From positions 353,377 through 417,376 of the forward strand of contig CALUTR010000002.1 of assembly GCA_944323755.1 (NCBI GenBank): 64,000 nt of DNA, read 5' to 3'. The notes beneath the pieces were generated by a model. It was not told the DNA's origin. It made no database searches and saw only the letters and a list, made by a program, of their open reading frames with translations. The stretch comes from an uncultured Helicobacteraceae bacterium. Its GTDB lineage: Bacteria; Campylobacterota; Campylobacteria; Campylobacterales; Helicobacteraceae. Made by a program: the position numbers and the translations under genes. Shown in pieces: positions 18,424-28,863 of this stretch. How positions within the stretch are numbered: the first letter of the stretch is position 1; each line of letters begins with the position of its first letter.

Positions 18424-18914
18424 TGAGAGAAAAAATAATATTTTTTCTTATTGCGTTATTTATTTTTATCATAGATCAAGTTATAAAGCTATGGATTCTA
18501 GAGCTTGCAAAAATTTCAAATCCAATATCAAAAACCGAATTTATAGACATTGTTTTGGTGTATAACAGAGGTGTTGCATTTTCTCTTGGTAGCTTTCTTG
18601 GTGATAGTTTGAAGTGGATTATTTTTGCAATGCTTATAATCACAAGTATTATCATAATAAAAAGTGATGATTTTTTTAGAAGATACTACATTGCATTTGG
18701 TGTAGTTATTGGTGCTGGCTTTGGGAATCTTATGGATAGATTCGTGCATAATGGTGTTGTTGATTATATATATTGGCACTATGGATTTAATTTCGCAGTA
18801 TTTAATTTTGCAGATGCAAGCATAAATATAGCAATCGCATATTTGCTAATACATCATCTATATATAAGTTGCAAAAATCATTCATTTAACTCTAAGGAAA
18901 ATATTAAGCGCTAA
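18423..18914 (+). CDS. lspA: lipoprotein signal peptidase
   Basis: Inner-membrane aspartyl protease that cleaves the signal peptide of diacylated prolipoproteins. It has 163 residues with four hydrophobic segments (about 5-20, 60-78, 85-105, 128-148). The two catalytic aspartates are in GNLMDRFVHNGVVDY and FNFADASINIAI. The N-terminal IIDQVIKLW block and VYNRGVAFSLG are also conserved. It is translationally coupled to glmM by a one-base overlap. Downstream lies the promoter of tRNA-Val. Confidence 0.95.
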   Translation: MREKIIFFLIALFIFIIDQVIKLWILELAKISNPISKTEFIDIVLVYNRGVAFSLGSFLGDSLKWIIFAMLIITSIIIIKSDDFFRRYYIAFGVVIGAGFGNLMDRFVHNGVVDYIYWHYGFNFAVFNFADASINIAIAYLLIHHLYISCKNHSFNSKENIKR

Positions 18915-18953
18915 GAAATTTAAAAAATAGTATTGTTATTTAATAAAATTGAT

Positions 18954-18959
18954 TATAAT
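18954..18959 (+). promoter_or_regulatory. -10 box of tRNA-Val
   Basis: A perfect TATAAT 19 bases before the tRNA 5' end. TTGTTA at 18933-18938 could be the -35 box with a short 15-base spacer. The downstream thrS may be expressed from the same promoter. Confidence 0.5.
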
Positions 18960-18978
18960 TAGCCTTTGTTTTTTTCTA

Positions 18979-19054
18979 GGTCGCGTAGCTCAGTTGGTAG
19001 AGCACTACCTTGACATGGTAGTGGTCGCTGGTTCAAGTCCAGTCGTGGCCACCA
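18979..19054 (+). tRNA. tRNA-Val (GAC)
   Basis: Cloverleaf with acceptor GGTCGCG/CGTGGCC (two G-U pairs), D arm GCTCAGTTGGTAGAGC, anticodon stem CTACC/GGTAG with loop TTGACAT giving GAC, T arm GCTGGTTCAAGTCCAGT and an encoded CCA. It is only 29 bases upstream of the thrS start. Confidence 0.95.
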
Positions 19055-19083
19055 TTAAATATAAAATAAGGCATAGTAAAAAA

Positions 19084-20901
19084 TTGGAACTAATTGGTTT
19101 AAAAAAAGATAATGAAATCATTGATCTACAAACAGCTGAAGAGTTAAAGCTAGATATAGATAATTATCAGAAAATATATTTTGATAACTCAAAAGATGCG
19201 CTAAGCATTATTAGGCATTCGTGCGCTCACTTAATGGCACAAGCAATCAAACAACTATACACAAATGCAAAGTTCTTTGTTGGTCCTGTTGTAGATGAAG
19301 GATTTTATTATGATTTTAAAGTAGATGAAAAAATAAGCATAGAAGATCTAGCAAAGATTGAAAGCAAAATGCGAGAGCTAGCTAAACAATCATCTCCTAT
19401 AAAAAAAGAATATATGGATAGATCAAAGGCATTAGAAAAATTTAAAGATGATGAGCTAAAAATGACTGTTATCAAAAATATTAAAGAAGATACATTTAGC
19501 ACATATACACAAGGTGATTTTGAAGACCTATGCAGAGGCCCGCACATACCAGATGTGAAATTTTTATCACATTTTAAGCTTACAAAGTTAGCAGGTGCAT
19601 ATTTAGGCGGAAATGAAAATGAAGAAATGCTAACTAGAATCTATGGAATTGCATTTGCAACAAAAGAAGCACTAAAAGAATATAACTTTATGATGGAAGA
19701 AGCACTAAAAAGAGATCATAGGAAAATTGGAAATGAATTGCAGCTTTTTACATTTGATGAAGATATTGGTGCTGGATTCCCAATATGGCTGCCAAAGGGT
19801 GCAAGAATAAGGAGAAATATAGAAAATATACTTACAAGAGCCCTCATTAATCAAGAATATGAGCCTGTTAGAGGACCAGAGATACTAAAAAGTGATTTAT
19901 GGAAGATTAGCGGACACTATCAAAATTACAAAGAAAATATGTATTTCACAACCATTGATGAAACAGAATATGGTATAAAACCTATGAACTGCTTAGGGCA
20001 TATTAAAGTTTATCAAAGTGATATTAGAAGTTATAGAGATTTGCCACTTAGATTCTATGAATATGGAGTTGTGCATAGACACGAAAAAAGTGGTGTACTT
20101 CACGGATTACTTCGCGTAAGAGAATTCACGCAAGATGATGCACATATATTCTGCAAGCAAGATCAAATAAAAGATGAAATCATAACAATCGTAAATTTTG
20201 TAAGCAAAATTATGAAAATTTTTGATTTTAAATATGAAATGGAAATATCAACAAAACCAGAAAAATATATAGGCAGTGATGAAGTATGGGAAGAAGCCAC
20301 AAAAGCATTAAAAGAGGTACTAGAATCTAGTGGGATTAATTATAGTATAGATGAAGGTGGTGGCGCATTTTATGGACCAAAAATCGATATAAAAATTACT
20401 GATGCAATAGGTAGAAAATGGCAATGCGGAACGATTCAAATTGATATGAATTTACCAGATAGATTTAATCTTGAATATATAGATGAAAATAATACACCAC
20501 AAAAACCAATAATGATACACAGGGCAATACTTGGAAGCTTTGAGAGATTTATTGCGATTTTAACAGAGCATTATGGTGGGGAATTCCCAGTATTTATAGC
20601 GCCAACACAAGTAATCATAATACCTATAGACAAAGAAGCACAAGAATATGCTAAAATCATTCAGCTAAAACTAAGAGATATTGGGGCATATGCAGAGATA
20701 AATCTAAAAAATGAAACACTCAATAAGCGCATTAGACTAAGCGAAAAACAAAAAGTTCCATACATAATCGTTATAGGGCAAAAAGAAGTTATGCAAAATG
20801 AATTATCTATTCGTGATAGAAGAAAAAAGGAACAATACATATTAAAACAGGAGGATTTTTTGAATCTAATTAGTAAACAACTAAATGAGGTATATTTTTG
20901 A
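19084..20901 (+). CDS. thrS: threonyl-tRNA synthetase
   Basis: Charges tRNA-Thr. The frame is open through the upstream tRNA, but the real start is TTG 19084: it follows AAGG and gives [15 protein letters not shown], matching the short Helicobacter N-terminus. About 605 residues. Visible parts: the editing-domain zinc-site pattern [10 protein letters not shown] with later [12 protein letters not shown], the class II catalytic core [11 protein letters not shown] and [12 protein letters not shown] with [14 protein letters not shown], and the anticodon-binding C-terminus. No ATG is available between the tRNA and the conserved region. The last bases overlap infC. Confidence 0.94.
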   Translation: MELIGLKKDNEIIDLQTAEELKLDIDNYQKIYFDNSKDALSIIRHSCAHLMAQAIKQLYTNAKFFVGPVVDEGFYYDFKVDEKISIEDLAKIESKMRELAKQSSPIKKEYMDRSKALEKFKDDELKMTVIKNIKEDTFSTYTQGDFEDLCRGPHIPDVKFLSHFKLTKLAGAYLGGNENEEMLTRIYGIAFATKEALKEYNFMMEEALKRDHRKIGNELQLFTFDEDIGAGFPIWLPKGARIRRNIENILTRALINQEYEPVRGPEILKSDLWKISGHYQNYKENMYFTTIDETEYGIKPMNCLGHIKVYQSDIRSYRDLPLRFYEYGVVHRHEKSGVLHGLLRVREFTQDDAHIFCKQDQIKDEIITIVNFVSKIMKIFDFKYEMEISTKPEKYIGSDEVWEEATKALKEVLESSGINYSIDEGGGAFYGPKIDIKITDAIGRKWQCGTIQIDMNLPDRFNLEYIDENNTPQKPIMIHRAILGSFERFIAILTEHYGGEFPVFIAPTQVIIIPIDKEAQEYAKIIQLKLRDIGAYAEINLKNETLNKRIRLSEKQKVPYIIVIGQKEVMQNELSIRDRRKKEQYILKQEDFLNLISKQLNEVYF

Positions 20902-21422
20902 GTAAAGAAACTACGCTATTAAATGAAAACATTAATTTTGATGAGGTTAGATGTATAGGAAATGATGGTGAGCAACTTGGGATTATTTCATCAAAAGAGG
21001 CACAAAATATAGCTGATGATGCTGGATTGGATTTGGTATTAATATCTGCTGATGCGAAACCTCCTGTATGCAAAATAATGGATTACAAAAAATTTTGCTA
21101 CCAAAGAGAGAAAAAGATAAAAGAAGCTAGAAAAAAACAAAAACAAATAGAAATAAAAGAAATAAAGCTCTCAACCCAAATAGCGCAAAATGATATAAAC
21201 TATAAAGTAAAACATGCAAAAGAATTCTTACAAAGTGGCAAACATGTAAAATTTAAGGTATTCCTAAAAGGTAGAGAGATGGCAGATCCAAAACAAGGCT
21301 TCAATGTCCTTTACAAGGTAATGGAGATGCTAGAAGAAGATGCCAACACAGAAGATAAGCCAACACTAGAAGGAAGATATGTAAACATCACCGTCACACC
21401 AAAGGTGCATAAAAAGGCATAG
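20898..21422 (+). CDS. infC: translation initiation factor IF-3
   Basis: IF-3 (174 residues) keeps ribosomal subunits apart and checks the start codon. N-domain [21 protein letters not shown] and [13 protein letters not shown] are followed by a lysine-rich linker and the C-domain [19 protein letters not shown]. The start is TTG overlapping the thrS stop; a non-ATG start is normal for infC, where rare starts allow autoregulation. The thrS-infC order is as in Helicobacter. The stop codon lies inside a terminator hairpin. Confidence 0.95.
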   Translation: MSKETTLLNENINFDEVRCIGNDGEQLGIISSKEAQNIADDAGLDLVLISADAKPPVCKIMDYKKFCYQREKKIKEARKKQKQIEIKEIKLSTQIAQNDINYKVKHAKEFLQSGKHVKFKVFLKGREMADPKQGFNVLYKVMEMLEEDANTEDKPTLEGRYVNITVTPKVHKKA

Positions 21423-21436
21423 CAATCTATGCTTTT
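21413..21436. terminator. bidirectional intrinsic terminator between infC and ABC ATPase gene
   Basis: Stem AAAGGCATAG / CTATGCTTTT with loop CAAT: ten pairs with one G-U. It ends in a T run on the plus strand and, by symmetry, on the minus strand. The infC stop codon is inside the left arm and the convergent gene ends two bases after it. Confidence 0.75.
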
Positions 21437-21437
21437 A

Positions 21438-22169
21438 TCACATATTAAAAATACTTAAAAATTTTCTTGCTCGCTCTGTTTTTGGGTTATTAAAGAAATC
21501 AGCTGGATATGATTTCTCTGCTATGGAACCATTATCAAGAAAAATAACTTCACTTGCTATACTTTTAGCAAATCTCATTTCGTGCGTAACTATAATCATA
21601 GTCATACCATCTTTTACAAGTTCTAAAATTACACTTGAAACTTCATATGCCATCTCTGGATCAAGCGATGCAGTAACTTCATCAAATAATAATATATCTG
21701 GATTCATACACAATGCTCTAATAATTGCTACTCTTTGTTTTTGTCCGCCACTAAGCGATCGTGGCATAGAATCTTTTTTATCAAGCAAATTAAATCTTTT
21801 TAATAAATCATACGCTTCAGCTATAACTTCATCTTTTTGTCGTTTCTCAACTTTTAATGGAGCCAAAGTAATATTATCAATCACACTCATATGCGGAAAT
21901 AACTCATAGCTTTGAAATACCATACCTATTTTTTGTCGCACCAATGTCCAATTTGTCTTTTTATCATTTATAACCTTGCCATCAAAGATGATTTCACCAC
22001 TATGCGTATCCTCTAATCCATTGATACACCTAAGAAGCGTGCTTTTACCGCATCCACTAGCGCCTAAAATAACTATTACATCGCTTTTATTGACACTAAA
22101 ATTTATATTATTTAACACTATATGATCATTATATTTTTTTACTAAATTTCTTATCTCCAATAAACTCAT
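21438..22169 (-). CDS. polar amino acid ABC transporter, ATP-binding protein
   Basis: GlnQ/HisP-type ATPase of 243 residues: Walker A VILGASGCGKSTLLR, Q-loop MVFQSYELFPHMSV, signature LSGGQKQRVAI, Walker B ILLFDEVTASLDPE and H-loop VTHEMRFAKSIA. It energises uptake through the two permeases encoded just upstream (gaps of 11 bases and an overlap), all on the minus strand. No periplasmic binding protein is encoded in this operon, so the substrate is not shown; cystine, glutamine or histidine types are all possible. The terminator at 21413-21436 ends the operon. Confidence 0.9.
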   Translation of the reverse strand: MSLLEIRNLVKKYNDHIVLNNINFSVNKSDVIVILGASGCGKSTLLRCINGLEDTHSGEIIFDGKVINDKKTNWTLVRQKIGMVFQSYELFPHMSVIDNITLAPLKVEKRQKDEVIAEAYDLLKRFNLLDKKDSMPRSLSGGQKQRVAIIRALCMNPDILLFDEVTASLDPEMAYEVSSVILELVKDGMTMIIVTHEMRFAKSIASEVIFLDNGSIAEKSYPADFFNNPKTERARKFLSIFNM

Positions 22170-22180
22170 TACAACTCCAA

Positions 22181-22846
22181 TTAATATTTATATTTTTTCT
22201 CTAAATACGAACTAAACAACGATAGTGGATAGCAAACAATGAAATATAAAATAAAAATAATTCCATAAATCCAAAAAGGTGCATCTGGAATCTTCAATAT
22301 AGAATATTCTATGATTTGTTGCCCTGTTTTTAATAGCTCTACAACTCCAATCAATGGTGCAATTGATGTTGTTTTAATAATCCTACTTGATAAATTAATA
22401 GCAAGCGGTAGAAGTCTTGCGATAACTTGAGGTAAAATTACATATCTAATCATCATCATTGGATGCATACCAAGAGAAAGTGAAGATTCTATTTGATGTT
22501 TTGGTAGAGATAATATCGCACCACGAACCAAATCTGCCATTTCAATACTTCCCCAAAATATAAAAACAATAATAGCACTTGTAGTGGAATCTAGGCTAAT
22601 ATTACTTATTTGTGGCAAGCCAAAAAACACTAAAAAAAGCAAAACCAAAAGTGGCATAATCCTTACAATTTCAAGGTAGATTCTAAAAAATAGCTGAATG
22701 ATGATATTTTTTGAGGTCATAATCACACCAAAAATAATCCCAAAAATCATAGAAAAAAAGATGGAAATAAATGCTATTTTTATAGTTACCAACAACCCAT
22801 TTAAGATTCTGCTTAAATTTTGTCCATCGCTTAAAATTTCAAACAT
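22181..22846 (-). CDS. polar amino acid ABC transporter permease (second)
   Basis: A 221-residue inner-membrane permease of the HisM/GlnP type with about five hydrophobic segments. The family motif EMADLVRGAILSLPKHQIESSLSLGM and the start YLEIVRIMPLLVLLFLVFFG are clear. It overlaps the other permease gene by eight bases and precedes the ATPase gene by 11, so the three form one unit and probably a heterodimeric channel. Confidence 0.88.
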   Translation of the reverse strand: MFEILSDGQNLSRILNGLLVTIKIAFISIFFSMIFGIIFGVIMTSKNIIIQLFFRIYLEIVRIMPLLVLLFLVFFGLPQISNISLDSTTSAIIVFIFWGSIEMADLVRGAILSLPKHQIESSLSLGMHPMMMIRYVILPQVIARLLPLAINLSSRIIKTTSIAPLIGVVELLKTGQQIIEYSILKIPDAPFWIYGIIFILYFIVCYPLSLFSSYLEKKYKY

Positions 22847-23489
22847 ATCTAAGCCTTCTTTCTAAATATGAGAAAAATAACGATATCGGCAATAAAATAA
22901 TCAAATACGCACTCACCAACAAAAACAATGCTTCATTTGTCTTATAATAATTACCAATAATATTATTTGTCACATACATCAAATCCACCAGTGCAATCAC
23001 AGTTACAACGCTTGTCTCTTTTATTAAAAAGATTATATTTGCACCAAATGATGGTATAGCAAGGCTAAATGCAAGTGGAAATAATATGTAACGAATGATT
23101 TGAAATTTATTTAATCCAAGACTTAAAGCGGATTCTACTTGTATTTTCTCAATAGCCTCTAATGCACTTCTAAAACTCTCACACATATAACTAGCACCCA
23201 AAAATGTAAGCCCAATAATCGCGGTAATATCTGCTTCAAGCTTAATATTTAAAATCTTTGGCAAACCATAATACAAAAATACAAGTTGTACCAATAAAGG
23301 TGTATTTCTAGAAATTTCAATATAAACCTTAGATATAGTTTTTAAAAATCTTACATTATAATACAAAATAAAAGCCAAAATGAGCCCAATAACAATAGAA
23401 AATAAGATTCCAAAAAATGATATTTGCAATGTTAATAGCAATGCTTTATAGTAAATATGTATGTTGTTATAAATAAAATTAAAATCCAT
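22839..23489 (-). CDS. polar amino acid ABC transporter permease (first)
   Basis: A 216-residue permease with the typical YIEISRNTPLLVQLVFLYYG segment and the EAA-like loop ALEAIEKIQVESALSLGLNKF that contacts the ATPase. About five membrane helices. It is the first gene of the three-gene importer operon and follows mnmG by 18 bases, so it may be read from the mnmG promoter. The missing binding protein must be encoded elsewhere. Confidence 0.88.
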   Translation of the reverse strand: MDFNFIYNNIHIYYKALLLTLQISFFGILFSIVIGLILAFILYYNVRFLKTISKVYIEISRNTPLLVQLVFLYYGLPKILNIKLEADITAIIGLTFLGASYMCESFRSALEAIEKIQVESALSLGLNKFQIIRYILFPLAFSLAIPSFGANIIFLIKETSVVTVIALVDLMYVTNNIIGNYYKTNEALFLLVSAYLIILLPISLFFSYLERRLRYV

Positions 23490-23507
23490 ATTTATTCCAT
23501 TAGCACA

Positions 23508-25373
23508 CTATTTACTTTGACTTCGCAAATGTATATACAAATGCAATACATCTATACTAGCTGGCGTAATACCACTTATTTGCGATGCTTCTTGTAACGA
23601 ATGTGGCTTGAATTTATTTAATTTCTCTACCACCTCAAGGCTAAGCCCAGGAATATCATCAAATACAAAGTCTTTTGGGATTTTTACACTGAGTGTGGAA
23701 TCTAATTTAGAAATTTCAATCATTTGTTTTTTGATATAGTGATAATATTTACACTCTATTTTTATCTGTTCTAGCGCAATATCGCTCATATTTTCAAACA
23801 TACAATCTAACCTTTTTAGCTTACTTATATTAAAACTATCTCTTGCAACAATTTGAATACCATTTGTTAAATCATTTATTTTTGACTCATCTATGCTATG
23901 CAAAAATTCCAAGAAATCTTTTGTTGGCGTATAGTTCTTCCTCTCTAAGAATAAAATTCCATTTCGTATATCATTCTCATCTTTTACAATATCAGAAATA
24001 TCATCTAACAATCCAAATTTATATCCATATTTAGAAAGTCTAAAAGTTGCATTATCCTCTCTAAGTAAAAGCCTATATTCCGCCCTTGATGTAAATACTC
24101 TATATGGCTCATTTGTGCCTTTTGTCACCAAATCATCTATCATAACACCAATATAACCTTCACTTCTTTTTAATACGAATTCTTCTTCACCTCTTAGACT
24201 TAATGCTGCATTTATACCTGCTATAATACCTTGCGCAGCAGCCTCTTCATATCCCGTTGTTCCATTTATCTGTCCTGCTAGATATAAATTTGCGATTTTT
24301 TTTGTTTCAAGTGTATGCTTTAATTCTGTTGGCATTACATAATCATACTCTATTGCATATCCATATCTAGTAATTTTAGCATTCTCAAGCCCCTCTATTG
24401 AATGCAAAACTTTCTCTTGGATATCAAAAGGTAATGAAGTAGATAATCCATTTACATAATACTCATTACAGCTTTTTGTTTGTGGCTCTAAAAACAACTG
24501 ATGTCTTTCTTTTGATGCAAATCTATACACCTTATCCTCGATACTTGGGCAATATCTAGGTCCAATACCACTTATTTGTCCACTAAAAAGCGGTGCTAAA
24601 TGAAAATTATCACTTATTATTTGATGTGTTTTTTTGTTTGTGTATGTGATATAGCAAGGATATTGAGTAGGATTAAATGAAGCAGAATCTGTTCTAAAGC
24701 TAAAATGAGGTGCAGGATTATCACCATTATGAATCTCTAGGTTAGCAAAATCAATACTCTTACCATCAACCCTAGGGCAAGTGCCAGTTTTTAATCTACC
24801 CATTTCAAAGCCAAGACTTAGTAGATTCTCACCAAGACTAATGGCGCTACTCTCCCCTATTCGTCCATTTTTTGATATGTGCTTACCTATATGAACAACA
24901 CCATTTAGAAAAGTTCCTGTTGTTATAATAACCTTTTTTGCTTTATACACTTTTCCAACACTTGTTTTCACACCATAAACACAATTAGATTCTACTAGCA
25001 ACTCTTCTACCAATTCTTGTGATATGCTTAAATTTTCCACTTCAAATAACATATTCTTTGCAAAAACTCTATAGCTATCCATATCAATTTGAGCTCTACT
25101 ACCACGAACTGCTGGGCCTTTTGAAGCATTGAGGATTCTATATTGGATACCACAATTATCAGTGATAATCCCCATTAATCCACCAAGCGCATCTATCTCT
25201 TTTACTAAATGACCCTTAGCTAAACCACCTATTGCTGGATTACAACTTGCAAGACCAATATTTTCTACTAAAATTGTAAGCAAATGAACTCTAAGTCCCA
25301 TTTTTGCGGCAGCATAACTTGCTTCAATACCTGCGTGACCACCACCAATTACCAATACATCAATATTTTCCAA
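23508..25373 (-). CDS. mnmG: tRNA uridine-5-carboxymethylaminomethyl modification enzyme
   Basis: MnmG (GidA) works with MnmE to modify the wobble uridine of several tRNAs, using FAD. It has 621 residues: FAD loop [42 protein letters not shown], the functional cysteine in TGTCPRVDG, and [10 protein letters not shown] plus [16 protein letters not shown] in the C-terminal part. The start is TTG 25373 with AAGG six bases upstream. Its 140-base spacer with the divergent cdsA should hold both promoters. Confidence 0.96.
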   Translation of the reverse strand: MENIDVLVIGGGHAGIEASYAAAKMGLRVHLLTILVENIGLASCNPAIGGLAKGHLVKEIDALGGLMGIITDNCGIQYRILNASKGPAVRGSRAQIDMDSYRVFAKNMLFEVENLSISQELVEELLVESNCVYGVKTSVGKVYKAKKVIITTGTFLNGVVHIGKHISKNGRIGESSAISLGENLLSLGFEMGRLKTGTCPRVDGKSIDFANLEIHNGDNPAPHFSFRTDSASFNPTQYPCYITYTNKKTHQIISDNFHLAPLFSGQISGIGPRYCPSIEDKVYRFASKERHQLFLEPQTKSCNEYYVNGLSTSLPFDIQEKVLHSIEGLENAKITRYGYAIEYDYVMPTELKHTLETKKIANLYLAGQINGTTGYEEAAAQGIIAGINAALSLRGEEEFVLKRSEGYIGVMIDDLVTKGTNEPYRVFTSRAEYRLLLREDNATFRLSKYGYKFGLLDDISDIVKDENDIRNGILFLERKNYTPTKDFLEFLHSIDESKINDLTNGIQIVARDSFNISKLKRLDCMFENMSDIALEQIKIECKYYHYIKKQMIEISKLDSTLSVKIPKDFVFDDIPGLSLEVVEKLNKFKPHSLQEASQISGITPASIDVLHLYIHLRSQSK

Positions 25374-25513
25374 AATAAACCTTAATAATAATTATGATTG
25401 TTTTTAACGAATATTATTTAATAATTTCTTTAAAGATAATTGTGCTACATTGCAAACGCTAATTTTATATTTTTTAGCATATATTGCACCTTAAGCTAAA
25501 ATTGGAGACTTGA

Positions 25514-26293
25514 ATGCAGAATCTTTTTACAAAATTACTGCCAAATAATAACTCAAACACATCTAGGTATAGCACAGGCTTAGTGCTTATATGCATAGTT
25601 GCATTTATTGTTATATTAAACATTAAATTTTTAGCGTGGCTTGCTGTTGGATTCTGCTTTGGTATTGCATTTTATGAAGCGATGAAATTATATGGATTAG
25701 AAGATAGAACAAATCTCTATATCATTGCTACCATATTATGGATTATTGCGTATTTTCACAGCAATCCAATAACAGCGGCTTTAGCAGCAATCGTAATCAT
25801 CGCATCATATAATGCATTTAAGCAATACCCAAAATCAAAAGATTATTTAGTGATAATCTACCCAACCATTCCATTTCTTTGCTTTTTTAATATCTATATC
25901 GACTTTGGTGTAAAAGCAATCATTTGGTTAATAATAACAGTAGTCTTAGCAGATGTTGGGGCGTATTTTGGTGGTAGATTATTTGGTAAATCACCATTAT
26001 CACCTGTATCACCAAAGAAAACACTAGAAGGTGCGCTAATTGGTTTTGTTATTGCTACTTTAGCTGGTTGTGCTGCTGGAATGATGATAAAAGGCTTTGT
26101 TGCGGCATTGTTCATTACATTTTGCATAGCAGCAGCATCTATTTTTGGTGACTTATATGAAAGTATGCTAAAAAGAAATATCAATGTAAAAGATAGTGGC
26201 AATATCCTACCTGGACACGGTGGAATGCTAGATAGAGTTGATGGACTATTATTTAGTAGTGTAGTTATGCTATTTTTACTTGATTGGATTTAG
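25514..26293 (+). CDS. cdsA: phosphatidate cytidylyltransferase
   Basis: Makes CDP-diacylglycerol from phosphatidic acid and CTP at the inner membrane. It has 259 residues with about seven hydrophobic helices and the family signature KDSGNILPGHGGMLDRVDG near the C-terminus. The SPVSPKKTLEGALIGF block is also diagnostic. Start ATG 25514 with GGAGAC upstream. The stop directly abuts the ATG of dxr, the same pairing as in Helicobacter pylori. Confidence 0.95.
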   Translation: MQNLFTKLLPNNNSNTSRYSTGLVLICIVAFIVILNIKFLAWLAVGFCFGIAFYEAMKLYGLEDRTNLYIIATILWIIAYFHSNPITAALAAIVIIASYNAFKQYPKSKDYLVIIYPTIPFLCFFNIYIDFGVKAIIWLIITVVLADVGAYFGGRLFGKSPLSPVSPKKTLEGALIGFVIATLAGCAAGMMIKGFVAALFITFCIAAASIFGDLYESMLKRNINVKDSGNILPGHGGMLDRVDGLLFSSVVMLFLLDWI

Positions 26294-27385
26294 ATGATCA
26301 TACTAGGCTCTACAGGAAGCATAGGAACAAACGCTCTAAAACTTGCAAAAGATCATAATATCAAAATAGAAATGCTTTCTGCTGGTAGCAATATAGAGCT
26401 TTTAAATCAGCAAATAAAGCAATTCACCCCATCATTCATAGCAATAAAAGATACAAAAGATATCAATAAAGTCAATATAAACAAAAATCAAAAGATTTTT
26501 AGCGGCGAAGATGGAATCTTAGAAGCATTAAACCATACAAAAAGTAAAATTGTAATCAATGCAATAGTTGGGTTTAGCGGATTAAAACCAAGCTTAGAAT
26601 CTATAAAATTAAACAAAACTCTAGCACTTGCAAATAAAGAAAGCCTCGTTGTTAGTGGAAATTTTATAGATACTGCAAATATAATACCACTTGATAGCGA
26701 GCACTTTGCATTACAAGAATTAATAAAAGATAAAAAAAATATTAAAAAAATGATAATAACCGCAAGCGGCGGAGCATTAAGAGATATCGATATAAACGAA
26801 ATAGCAAATCAAACACCACAAATAGCACTCAATCACCCAAATTGGAATATGGGCAAAAAAATCACTATTGATAGTGCCACAATGGTAAATAAGCTATTTG
26901 AAATACTAGAAGCAAAATATTTATTTCACACAAATAATATTGATGCGTTAATTGAACGAAATTCAATCATTCACGCACTAGTGCAAACTAATGACAACGC
27001 TATATTTGCACATTTAGGACATAGCGATATGAGGCTACCTATATCATATGCAATGCTTGGAGAAAAAGCAAAAAACACAGAATCTATAAAAGAAATTGAT
27101 ATTACAAACTTCAATTTCAAATTATCAAAAATAGATACAAATAGATATCCACTATGGAATCTAAAAGATGAAATTCTTAAACAACCACAATTAGGAATAA
27201 TCTTAAATGCAGCAAATGAAATTTTAGTATATAAATTTTTAGAAAATAAAATAAAATTTGGCGATATAAGCAGCAATATTTACAAAGCCATAGAACAATT
27301 TGAAACTCAAATAAAGTACATAAAAAATATTGATGATGTTTTTATGCTCAATAAAGAAGTAATGGATTTTTCTAGCTTTAATTGA
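26294..27385 (+). CDS. dxr: 1-deoxy-D-xylulose 5-phosphate reductoisomerase
   Basis: Second enzyme of the MEP isoprenoid pathway, converting DXP to MEP with NADPH. It has 363 residues: the NADPH loop LGSTGSIGTNAL at the start, LANKESLVVSGN, substrate-binding PLDSEHFALQ, ITASGGALRD and NPNWNMGKKITIDSATMVNK-type sequence. It follows cdsA with no spacer. The 148-base spacer to rho holds a 14-bp tandem repeat. Confidence 0.95.
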   Translation: MIILGSTGSIGTNALKLAKDHNIKIEMLSAGSNIELLNQQIKQFTPSFIAIKDTKDINKVNINKNQKIFSGEDGILEALNHTKSKIVINAIVGFSGLKPSLESIKLNKTLALANKESLVVSGNFIDTANIIPLDSEHFALQELIKDKKNIKKMIITASGGALRDIDINEIANQTPQIALNHPNWNMGKKITIDSATMVNKLFEILEAKYLFHTNNIDALIERNSIIHALVQTNDNAIFAHLGHSDMRLPISYAMLGEKAKNTESIKEIDITNFNFKLSKIDTNRYPLWNLKDEILKQPQLGIILNAANEILVYKFLENKIKFGDISSNIYKAIEQFETQIKYIKNIDDVFMLNKEVMDFSSFN

Positions 27386-27414
27386 CTTTTAAAACTCCTC
27401 TTAGCTAGAATAAC

Positions 27415-27442
27415 AAAAATTTAACTTCAAAAATTTAACTTC
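27415..27442 (+). repeat. 14-bp tandem repeat upstream of rho
   Basis: AAAAATTTAACTTC occurs twice in perfect tandem, with a partial third copy (AAAATT). It is in the dxr-rho spacer about 90 bases before the rho start. Confidence 0.85.
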
Positions 27443-27533
27443 AAAATTCTCTTAAAGCTCACACAAATATTTGAGACAAACTTAAGATGAAATCTAAAAA
27501 AATAATAGAATTTTGAAAATCTAAGGAATAATT

Positions 27534-28850
27534 ATGGCAAGTGAAAAAGATTCACAAAAAGAAAATTACAAAAAAACTCATACTCCTGCAAATGCTTATA
27601 AAATAGAAGAATTAAAGGCTATGACTTTAACAAAACTAATAGACATAGCAACAAAATTAGGAATTGATAATCCACAGGAATATAGAAGACAAGATTTGAT
27701 GTTTGAAATACTAAAAACACAAGTTAGTCAAGCAGGATATATTTTATTTTCTGGAATCTTAGATATAACAAATGAAAATTACGGATTTTTGCGTGGAATT
27801 GATGATAATTTTTCAGATTCTCAAAATGATGCATATGTATCACTCACACAAATTAGAAAATTTGCATTAAGAAATGGAGATCTAGTAACAGGACAGGTAA
27901 GACCCCCAAAAGACCAAGAAAGGTATTATGCGCTATTAAAGATAGAAGCAATCAATCATTTATCTCCAGAAGAAACAAAGAATCGTCCATTATTTGACAA
28001 TCTAACGCCATTATTCCCAAGTGAACAAATAAAGCTAGAATACAATAGTACAAAAGTTACAGGAAGAATTTTAGATTTATTTTCACCGATTGGAAAAGGT
28101 CAAAGAGCGCTTATTGTCGCACCACCACGGACAGGTAAAACAGAATTAATGAAAGAATTAGCACACGGAATTTCAGAAAATCACCCAGAAATCGAACTAA
28201 TAGTATTATTAATTGATGAGCGCCCAGAAGAAGTTACAGATATGCAAAGAAGTGTAAAAGGTGAGGTATATAGCTCCACTTTTGATCTACCAACTTCAAA
28301 TCACGTAAAAGTCGCTGAATTAGTTGTAGAAAAAGCAAAAAGGCGCGTAGAACTTGGAAAAGATGTAGTGATTTTATTAGATTCTATTACGAGGCTTGCA
28401 AGGGCATATAACACTGTAACACCATCAAGTGGAAAAGTGCTTAGCGGTGGTGTTGATGTAAATGCATTGCAAAAACCAAAGAGATTTTTTGGAAGTGCTA
28501 GAAATATTGAGCAAGGTGGCAGTTTGACAATTATCGCAACAGCATTAATTGATACTGGATCAAGAATGGACGAAGTCATCTTTGAAGAATTTAAAGGAAC
28601 AGGAAATAGTGAAATCGTGCTTGCTAGAGCCATTGCTGATAGGCGAATCTACCCTGCATTTGATATATTAAAATCTGGAACTAGAAAAGATGAGCTACTA
28701 CTTGGTAGTGAAAAGCTTCAAAAAGTATGGATATTGCGTAATTTTATGCAGCAACTAGGAGATATTGAAGCATTGAATCTTATATATTCAAAAATGAAAG
28801 ATTCAAAAAGTAATGATGATTTTTTAAGCAATATGAATGAACAAGAATAA
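27534..28850 (+). CDS. rho: transcription termination factor Rho
   Basis: Hexameric RNA helicase that ends transcription of untranslated RNA. It has 438 residues: N-terminal helical domain, RNA-binding [15 protein letters not shown] cold-shock-like fold, P-loop [17 protein letters not shown], Walker [16 protein letters not shown] and the Q/R-loop region [20 protein letters not shown]. Start ATG 27534 has AAGGA upstream. Rho-dependent polarity is relevant here because frameshifted phase-variable genes expose long untranslated RNA. The rho-murI pair is shared with Helicobacter. Confidence 0.96.
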   Translation: MASEKDSQKENYKKTHTPANAYKIEELKAMTLTKLIDIATKLGIDNPQEYRRQDLMFEILKTQVSQAGYILFSGILDITNENYGFLRGIDDNFSDSQNDAYVSLTQIRKFALRNGDLVTGQVRPPKDQERYYALLKIEAINHLSPEETKNRPLFDNLTPLFPSEQIKLEYNSTKVTGRILDLFSPIGKGQRALIVAPPRTGKTELMKELAHGISENHPEIELIVLLIDERPEEVTDMQRSVKGEVYSSTFDLPTSNHVKVAELVVEKAKRRVELGKDVVILLDSITRLARAYNTVTPSSGKVLSGGVDVNALQKPKRFFGSARNIEQGGSLTIIATALIDTGSRMDEVIFEEFKGTGNSEIVLARAIADRRIYPAFDILKSGTRKDELLLGSEKLQKVWILRNFMQQLGDIEALNLIYSKMKDSKSNDDFLSNMNEQE

Positions 28851-28863
28851 TGATTAATGTCAA

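Noticed and set aside
18949..19083. N-terminal extension of ThrS through tRNA-Val
   Set aside because: It would translate a tRNA gene; the TTG at 19084 restores the normal family N-terminus.
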